A stretch of DNA of 64,000 nucleotides from Clostridia bacterium (lineage in GTDB: Bacteria > Bacillota > Clostridia > Oscillospirales > CAG-272). The stretch is from NCBI GenBank assembly GCA_017408585.1, contig JAFQUJ010000017.1, forward strand, positions 179,805 to 243,804, in the 5' to 3' direction. A model generated the notes under the pieces. The model was not told the DNA's origin. It ran no database searches and saw only the letters and a program-made list of their open reading frames with translations. Of this stretch, positions 59,881 through 64,000 are shown piece by piece (within the stretch, counting starts at the first letter, position 1; the number at the start of each line of letters is the position of its first letter). Made by a program: the position numbers and the translations under genes.

Positions 59881-60213
59881 TTAGCCCTTGCTTTTGGGCT
59901 TTTTCTCGCATCTTGGCACTTCGCTGATAACGCCTTGATGGTCGGCATTGACCTCGGTGTTGGGAGATGTCGCTCCGCCCGATGCGCCGTAATCAAAGGG
60001 CGTACCGTCTTGGCACACCGACGACGAAAAGCCTCGCTCGCTTGCCCTCTTTCTCTCAAGCTCTCCACGCTCAAGCGACATTTTATAATTGCTTGTCATC
60101 GTGTTTTCGCAAAGCTCGTATGGGTCCTCGCTTACAAGCCCAATAATTTTTCCGTTATCGTTTGGCAAGCCAAGCGCCTCTCTTATTTCTCTTTTTGTTT
60201 TTCTATTATTCAT
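59881..60213 (-). CDS. Hypothetical protein
   Basis: A 110-aa protein I do not recognise. A basic helical N-terminus (NNRKTKREIREALGLPND) is followed by YELCENTMTSNYKMSLERGELERKR in parts, and a low-complexity Ser/Gly/Pro-rich tail ending in KKPKSKG. ATG at 60213 follows AAAAGGAG; a longer start at 60240 has none. The coding case rests on the good ribosome binding site and full-length open frame. It lies between gph and the perR-like gene. Confidence 0.5.
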   Translation of the reverse strand: MNNRKTKREIREALGLPNDNGKIIGLVSEDPYELCENTMTSNYKMSLERGELERKRASERGFSSSVCQDGTPFDYGASGGATSPNTEVNADHQGVISEVPRCEKKPKSKG

Positions 60214-60266
60214 ATATTCTCCTTTTATTAATTTATACATTAAGTATTAACTAAAATTAAAAAATA

Positions 60267-60410
60267 ATTCCTCATTCCGCACTCCTCATTGCGACTCGTG
60301 CTTCGCACTCCCTTGCATAAGTTCCAATACCCAATCGCACATCGCTTTCGCTCGTGTTCTTGGACTGTCACTTATCCACATTCCTCATTCCGCACTCCTC
60401 ATTCCGCACT
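60267..60410. repeat. Dispersed 87-bp repeat, copy left of the perR-like gene
   Basis: Core 60291-60377 (starts GCGACTCGTGCTTCGCACTC) is nearly identical to 49089-49175 and inverted at 60930-61016. It is edged by short ATTCCTCATTCCGCACTCCT units. The stretch 60241-60440 has no gene. Confidence 0.85.
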
Positions 60411-60445
60411 TTAAAAATTTTTTCAAAAAAATTTTTAAAAACCTA

Positions 60446-60493
60446 TTGACAAATCGTTTTTATGCTGATATAATGATAACAGTAATCATTACT
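60446..60493 (+). promoter_or_regulatory. Promoter of the perR-like gene with Fur/PerR-type boxes
   Basis: TTGACA (60446-60451), 17-bp spacer, TATAAT (60469-60474). A 7-1-7 box TGATAAC-A-GTAATCA (60474-60488, one mismatch) overlaps the start site, and a perfect AGTAAT-C-ATTACT palindrome (60481-60493) overlaps it in turn. This supports autoregulation by a Fur-family protein. Confidence 0.75.
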
Positions 60494-60526
60494 ACTTAGT
60501 GATGATCACACGAAAGGAGGGCTAAA

Positions 60527-60904
60527 ATGAGAAGCTCACACCAGCGAGATGCAATATTAGAATATCTTAAATCAATGAGAGCGCACAGGAGCGCGACGGA
60601 GATTTACGATGCGGTGAGAGAAAAAATTCCCAACATAAGTCTTGGCACAGTTTACCGAAATCTAGGACAGCTTGTCGAGGCGGGGCAAATCATCACAGTC
60701 GAAACACACGACAAATTCGTTTACTACGACGGATATATAAAGCCACACACGCACTTTGTGTGCAAGGCTTGTAAAATGATTTTTGATTTTGAATACGAAA
60801 CCACACAGCCCGAGCCAATCACATCACAGGGCTTCAAAATCGAAAACGAAAGAACGGTCTATTACGGACTGTGCAAAAAATGCATCGGGGACACACCCGT
60901 ATAA
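60527..60904 (+). CDS. Fur-family regulator (PerR-like)
   Basis: A 125-aa Fur-family metalloregulator with N-terminal winged helix (ATEIYDAVREKIPNISLGTVYRNLGQL in parts) and a C-terminal dimer domain with two CxxC zinc pairs (CKAC and CKKC) and the HTHFVC metal-site region. Rubrerythrin as the next gene, and the box on its own promoter, favour peroxide sensing over iron uptake control. It is enclosed by 87-bp inverted repeats. Confidence 0.87.
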   Translation: MRSSHQRDAILEYLKSMRAHRSATEIYDAVREKIPNISLGTVYRNLGQLVEAGQIITVETHDKFVYYDGYIKPHTHFVCKACKMIFDFEYETTQPEPITSQGFKIENERTVYYGLCKKCIGDTPV

Positions 60905-61110
60905 ATGCGGAATGAGGAATGAGGAATGCGGATAAGTGACAGTCCAAGAACACGAGCGAAAGCGATGTGCGATTGGGTATTGGAACTTATGCAAGGGAGT
61001 GCGGAGCACGAGTCGCAGTGCGGAATGAATTTGCTTCGTGAGAGTATACAATTTCGGCTACACGAAAGCGGAATTTGGCTCTCGACCCGCGTCGAGTGCG
61101 GATGTGCGTA
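60905..61110. repeat. Inverted copy of the 87-bp repeat plus GAGAGCC module
   Basis: 60930-61016 is the reverse complement of 60291-60377 with about one mismatch. At 61030-61100 lies the inverted module TACACGAAAGCGGAATTTGG-CTCTCG, also present at about 48770. No gene is visible. Confidence 0.85.
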
Positions 61111-61111
61111 C

Positions 61112-61217
61112 CCCCCAATAAATAAATCAATCAATAAATAAATAATAATTAAAATATGAAAGGAAAATGCTAACCGAGTTAGACAAGGTGCACCGCAGGT
61201 GACAGACGAAGGTTAGC
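61112..61217 (+). repeat. Low-complexity AATA run and GCTAACC inverted repeat before rubrerythrin
   Basis: AATAAATAAATC-type repeats (61118-61155) are followed by GCTAACC (61169-61175) / GGTTAGC (61211-61217) enclosing AGACAAGGTGCACCGCAG, which resembles the flank of the dispersed structured element. The rubrerythrin ribosome binding site AAGG follows. No clear -35/-10 pair was found. Confidence 0.45.
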
Positions 61218-61229
61218 AAGGTTAAAAAA

Positions 61230-61778
61230 ATGAAAAAATTTGTATGTTCTGTTTGCGGTTATGTTCATGAGGGAGATAGCGCTCCTGAAAAGTGCCCACA
61301 ATGCAAGGTTCCGGCTGAAAAGTTCAAAGAGGTAAAGGACGAGGGCTTTACTTGGGCAGCTGAGCATGTTCTCGGCGTTGCTAAGGGCGCACCCGAGGAA
61401 ATTATCGAGGGCCTTCGCGCTAACTTCATGGGCGAATGCACAGAGGTAGGTATGTATCTTGCAATGGCAAGAGTAGCTCACAGAGAGGGCTATCCCGAAA
61501 TCGGTCTTTACTGGGAGAAGGCAGCTTGGGAGGAGGCTGAGCACGCAGCTAAATTCGCAGAGCTTCTTGGCGAGGTTGTAACCGACTCAACAAAGAGAAA
61601 CCTCGAGCTTCGTGTAGAGGCAGAAAATGGCGCAACTCTTGGCAAATTCGAGCTTGCAAAGATGGCAAAGGAGCTAAACCTCGACGCCATCCACGACACC
61701 GTTCACGAAATGGCTCGCGACGAGGCAAGACACGGTAGAGCTTTTGAGGGACTTCTTGAAAGATACTTCAAAAACTAA
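61230..61778 (+). CDS. Reverse rubrerythrin (NADH peroxidase component)
   Basis: A 182-aa peroxide-reducing protein. In contrast to classical rubrerythrin, the rubredoxin-like Fe(SCys)4 domain is N-terminal (C6, C9, C22, C25), followed by a four-helix di-iron domain with ExxH motifs ([24 protein letters not shown]). This domain order is the reverse-rubrerythrin type controlled by PerR in clostridia. It fits the PerR-like gene upstream. Terminator follows. Confidence 0.93.
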   Translation: MKKFVCSVCGYVHEGDSAPEKCPQCKVPAEKFKEVKDEGFTWAAEHVLGVAKGAPEEIIEGLRANFMGECTEVGMYLAMARVAHREGYPEIGLYWEKAAWEEAEHAAKFAELLGEVVTDSTKRNLELRVEAENGATLGKFELAKMAKELNLDAIHDTVHEMARDEARHGRAFEGLLERYFKN

Positions 61779-61789
61779 TTGAAAACAGC

Positions 61790-61815
61790 AAAGGCCCTCG
61801 CAAGAGGGCTTTTTG
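61790..61815 (+). terminator. Intrinsic terminator of rubrerythrin
   Basis: GCCCTC-GCAA-GAGGGC followed by T5. Confidence 0.9.
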
Positions 61816-61879
61816 TGAAAAATCACACACATATCGGCGCATTTTTCTAAAACTTTAAAGAAAGCGAGAGGAAACAACT

Positions 61880-62305
61880 ATGAAAAAGATAAGAATTTTG
61901 ACTTCTCTTTTGCTCGTTTTTGTGCTATGCCTTAGCTTCATTAGCTGTGGCAACAGAGTTACAAAGGACGATGCAAAGCAAACAACCGAGGACTTTTTGA
62001 GTGCGATAGCATTGGGGGACTACGAGAGCGCAAAGACCTATTTGCACCCCGAAAAGCCCCTTGACATTGAAAAATATATAACTACTAAGGAAGAGCGCAC
62101 AGGCGTCGATTTCCAAAAGGGCATTGAAATCACAAGATACACAAGCAAATCAAGCTCCGTTTACGATAGCGAGGTTGACGGAAGCGATTACGAGCTCGAG
62201 GCAAACATTATCGTCGATGGCGTGGCGCTTGAGCTTGATATCGAGATTGTCAGAAACGACCTCGGCTACGGAATTTATTCCTTCGAGATTGACTCAAACG
62301 ATTAA
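61880..62305 (+). CDS. Small lipoprotein, NTF2/DUF4878-like
   Basis: A 141-aa lipoprotein: signal peptide with lipobox SFISC (Cys about 23), then a single alpha+beta domain starting TEDFLSAIALGDYESAKTYLHPE, which resembles the NTF2-like folds of DUF4878 proteins. Function unknown. Good GAGAGGAAA site before the ATG. Confidence 0.75.
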   Translation: MKKIRILTSLLLVFVLCLSFISCGNRVTKDDAKQTTEDFLSAIALGDYESAKTYLHPEKPLDIEKYITTKEERTGVDFQKGIEITRYTSKSSSVYDSEVDGSDYELEANIIVDGVALELDIEIVRNDLGYGIYSFEIDSND

Positions 62306-62306
62306 A

Positions 62307-62337
62307 CAAAAGGGCAGACTTCTCTGCCCTTTTATTT
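62307..62337 (+). terminator. Intrinsic terminator
   Basis: AAAAGGGCAGA-CTTC-TCTGCCCTTTT followed by ATTTT, right after the lipoprotein stop. Confidence 0.88.
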
Positions 62338-62342
62338 TGGGG

Positions 62343-62371
62343 TTGACAAATTTCATTTTATGGTATATAAT
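62343..62371 (+). promoter_or_regulatory. Strong promoter without an immediate coding gene
   Basis: Perfect TTGACA (62343-62348), 17-bp spacer, perfect TATAAT (62366-62371), directly after a terminator. The nearest open frame on this strand starts 370 bp on behind another promoter. Confidence 0.85.
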
Positions 62372-62377
62372 ACTTAC

Positions 62378-62557
62378 AGAAACGGCGGTCCTGCTCTAAA
62401 TAGAGATGTGTTGACGATACGCGTATGCGGGCCGTTTCTTATATAAAAAAGTAGCACGACACATTGTGTCATTGAATGGGTGGCGAGAGCTTAACCCGTG
62501 GGGTGCTGCTTTTCTTTTTATATGTAAAGGGAATGAATTTAACTTGTTCCCTTTTTT
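62378..62557 (+). ncRNA. Candidate structured non-coding RNA
   Basis: Two closed domains follow a consensus promoter. Domain 1 (62378-62439): stem AGAAACGG/CCGTTTCT, inner CCTGC/GCGGG, enclosing CTCT-AAAT-AGAG and an ATACGCGTAT palindrome. Domain 2 (62448-62513): stem AAAGTAGCAC/GTGCTGCTTT with GACAC-ATT-GTGTC and GGGT..ACCC hairpins. A terminator AAAGGGAA/TTCCCTTT plus T6 ends it at about 62557. No protein-coding frame of note. It does not match the 6S, SRP, tmRNA or RNase P consensus I know. Confidence 0.6.
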
Positions 62558-62672
62558 GTTGCACTTTTTCCATAAATTGTGGAATTTTTACGGAATTTTT
62601 AATTTTGATTTTTGGAAAAAGGTCAAAACATGGAAATTGTAGTTATGGAAAATATTTTACTTGAAATATATA

Positions 62673-62701
62673 TTGAAATATATTATGCTGTGTGATATAA
62701 T
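62673..62701 (+). promoter_or_regulatory. Promoter of the 107-aa hypothetical gene
   Basis: TTGAAA (62673-62678), 17-bp spacer, TATAAT (62696-62701). Confidence 0.75.
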
Positions 62702-62742
62702 AAACTATCGATAAACAAGAATTTATCAATGGAGGAAAAAAT

Positions 62743-63066
62743 ATGTTTTCTTTGTTTTCTAAAAAGATTATGAACGAAGACGCAGCCAAGTCTTTTTGGG
62801 AATGGTTTGCTGAAAAAGAGGACTGGATTATCAACTGTATTTCAAATCACGACTCCGCATTTGTGTGGGCGATTGACGAAAGATTAAAACCTGTTTTCCC
62901 ATACTTTAAGGGTGAACTTGAATTTCAACTCGGATACAACGATGGTTTTGGAGAATTTTTCTTCTTCCATTTTGGAAAAAAAGATCTTGCTCGTGACGGC
63001 GAAGCCTTGGGAAAGATGATGCCTCCAGAAATCGCTAAAAAATGGCGACTTATCCTTGAAGAATGA
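62743..63066 (+). CDS. Hypothetical protein
   Basis: A 107-aa soluble protein I do not recognise. Rich in aromatic residues (AKSFWEWFAEKEDWI, FPYFKGELEFQLGYNDGFGEFFFFHFG in parts), suggesting a compact alpha/beta fold. It has a clear promoter and a textbook GGAGGAAAAAAT site, so it is probably real. Its A/T-rich codon use differs from neighbours, which could mark recent transfer. Confidence 0.65.
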   Translation: MFSLFSKKIMNEDAAKSFWEWFAEKEDWIINCISNHDSAFVWAIDERLKPVFPYFKGELEFQLGYNDGFGEFFFFHFGKKDLARDGEALGKMMPPEIAKKWRLILEE

Positions 63067-63157
63067 ATTGTCCAATTCCAATTTATAGGGCAAAGCAAGT
63101 CTAATTTTACACACAAAACACGGAAAAATTAATGGAATTTCTTATTTTTTTAATACA

Positions 63158-63190
63158 TAAGGGAATGAGCCCGGCTCATTCCCTTTTTGA
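63158..63190. terminator. Bidirectional intrinsic terminator
   Basis: AAGGGAATGAGC-CCG-GCTCATTCCCTT stem with T-run. It lies between the convergent hypothetical and GH5-like genes. Confidence 0.85.
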
Positions 63191-63204
63191 CGCATTTTTC
63201 TTTT

Positions 63205-64000
63205 TTAATATTTTTGTAGGAGCTTTAACATTTTTGTGTCTAATTTGTGGCCATGAAAGTCGGTCATTTCTATATCTTCTCTGCCGTTATCCATAATGCC
63301 GAACTTGCCACGCAAATTCCAAAAAGCCCAACCGATATTATATGACTTTAATGAATCCAAGGTGTCCTCAAGCCAACGCATTGCAACGTCGTGCGGACAT
63401 TTATGGTATACCGCCATTTCTCCACAATGCACGCCCACGCTTAGCGTTTCTGAAAGAGCCGCCCACACACCGAAAAACTCATCAAGATCGCGTCTGTCAC
63501 GAAGCGTAAAATCTCCGTTATTATCAAATCTTCTCATATCGGGCCATTTTGGTTTTTCTTCATTTTCCCCACCAAAATAGTGAGTTAATCTTCTTGGCTC
63601 ATAGCCTCGACAGCTATACCCACAGCTTTCAAAATATCGCATGGCATCAACCGGCGGAATATCACCGTAGCAAATGCCGTCAAGTATAAAAAGCCTGTCG
63701 GGGGATATTTTTCGCACATCATTAATAACGCGCTCGCTAACCGCCTTATACTGTGCAGGGGTAATGCTTCTATCGGGCTCGTTTATAACATTAAAGCTTA
63801 GCCTGTCAGAGGATATGCTTTTGTATCTTTTTGCAATCTCTGTCCATTGATAAACCGCGGCGTCAAGCATATTGGAATCTGTCCATAAATTGCCCTTTTC
63901 CTCGATTTTTTCGTCTTGATTTACACAGTATCCGGGTAAACGATGCATAGCTATATTTGCGTGGAGCCCGTATTTCTCTGCAAAATAAACGGCTTCGTCA
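63205..64000 (-). CDS. GH5-family glycoside hydrolase (5' part beyond the window)
   Basis: The C-terminal 264 residues of a TIM-barrel glycosidase; the frame stays open to the window edge. Family signs: acid/base Glu in FNVINEPDR, nucleophile-type Glu in VGVHCGEMAVY near the C-terminus, and WAFWNLRGKFGIMDN. Such enzymes cleave beta-1,4-glucans or mannans. The true start and any signal peptide lie outside the window. Confidence 0.83.
   Translation of the reverse strand, partial: DEAVYFAEKYGLHANIAMHRLPGYCVNQDEKIEEKGNLWTDSNMLDAAVYQWTEIAKRYKSISSDRLSFNVINEPDRSITPAQYKAVSERVINDVRKISPDRLFILDGICYGDIPPVDAMRYFESCGYSCRGYEPRRLTHYFGGENEEKPKWPDMRRFDNNGDFTLRDRRDLDEFFGVWAALSETLSVGVHCGEMAVYHKCPHDVAMRWLEDTLDSLKSYNIGWAFWNLRGKFGIMDNGREDIEMTDFHGHKLDTKMLKLLQKY

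Noticed and set aside
60267-61016. Composite transposon carrying perR
   Set aside because: The flanking 87-bp repeats encode nothing, there is no transposase, and a third copy lies elsewhere, so they look like members of a dispersed intergenic family.
62378-62557. 6S RNA, SRP RNA, tmRNA or RNase P RNA
   Set aside because: The long rod with central bubble of 6S, the SRP core, the tmRNA tRNA-like ends and RNase P signature sequences are not seen.
1-64000. tRNA or rRNA genes
   Set aside because: I scanned the intergenic stretches for cloverleaf-like GTTCGAATC/GGTTCAA arms and rRNA blocks and found none that I could support.

Overview
The window reads as chromosomal DNA of an uncultured, strictly anaerobic, probably gut-dwelling member of the Clostridia (Bacillota). 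This rests on sigma-A-type promoters with near-universal 17-bp spacers, strong Shine-Dalgarno sites, AddAB-type recombination genes, a reverse-domain rubrerythrin with a Fur/PerR-type regulator, BspA-like leucine-rich surface lipoproteins, and dense families of short palindromic intergenic repeats. The taxonomic placement is an inference; there is no rRNA or tRNA gene in the window.

Layout. 1-4.8 kb: NAD synthesis (pncB divergent from nadE), then an Lrp-type regulator overlapping an aminotransferase. 4.9-22.5 kb: a long minus-strand block holding a TSUP permease, LRR surface proteins, a YbaK-type deacylase, an RNHCP/radical-SAM/GH36 operon, mnmE, a GH28-like beta-helix enzyme, mnmG, rlmH, a methionine-gamma-lyase-like PLP enzyme and typA; the gaps are filled with structured repeats. 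22.6-41 kb: polysaccharide deacetylase, DUF1294, pnuC behind a switch-like leader, an 810-aa MORN-repeat protein, citrate synthase, several lipoproteins (esterase, HtrA-like protease, a 760-aa unknown, a collagen/LRR protein), a tadA operon and a divergent GyrB-like subunit. 40.6-48.7 kb: gtrA, a short queG, addB and addA as one operon. 48.7-51 kb: a hairpin-array repeat field, a TetR regulator and a diacylglycerol-kinase-family gene with a perfect operator on its promoter. 51.1-58.9 kb: a compact phage packaging, head and tail-tip cassette. 59-64 kb: gph, an orphan gene, a perR-like gene flanked by 87-bp inverted repeats, rubrerythrin, a lipoprotein, a probable structured ncRNA, a small unknown gene and a truncated GH5 glycosidase.

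How the parts relate. Three NAD-supply genes (pncB, nadE, pnuC) lie in the window, and NadE has lost the nucleophilic cysteine of its glutaminase domain. Envelope and carbohydrate functions (LRR lipoproteins, GH36, GH28-like, GH5, deacetylase, esterase, HtrA-like protease) suggest a polysaccharide-exposed lifestyle. PerR and reverse rubrerythrin form an oxidative-stress pair.

The most unusual signals are: (1) a roughly 7.8-kb phage-derived gene set with terminase, portal, capsid, connectors, Dit, Gp37-like protein and holin but no integrase, repressor, replication, tail-tube, tape-measure or lysin gene; (2) a dispersed element, often beginning at stop codons, whose two nested stems keep pairing while changing sequence between copies; (3) an array of dissimilar mini-hairpins joined by constant linkers; (4) a promoter-driven structured RNA near 62.4 kb; and (5) alternative-pairing leaders upstream of pnuC and the HtrA-like protease gene.
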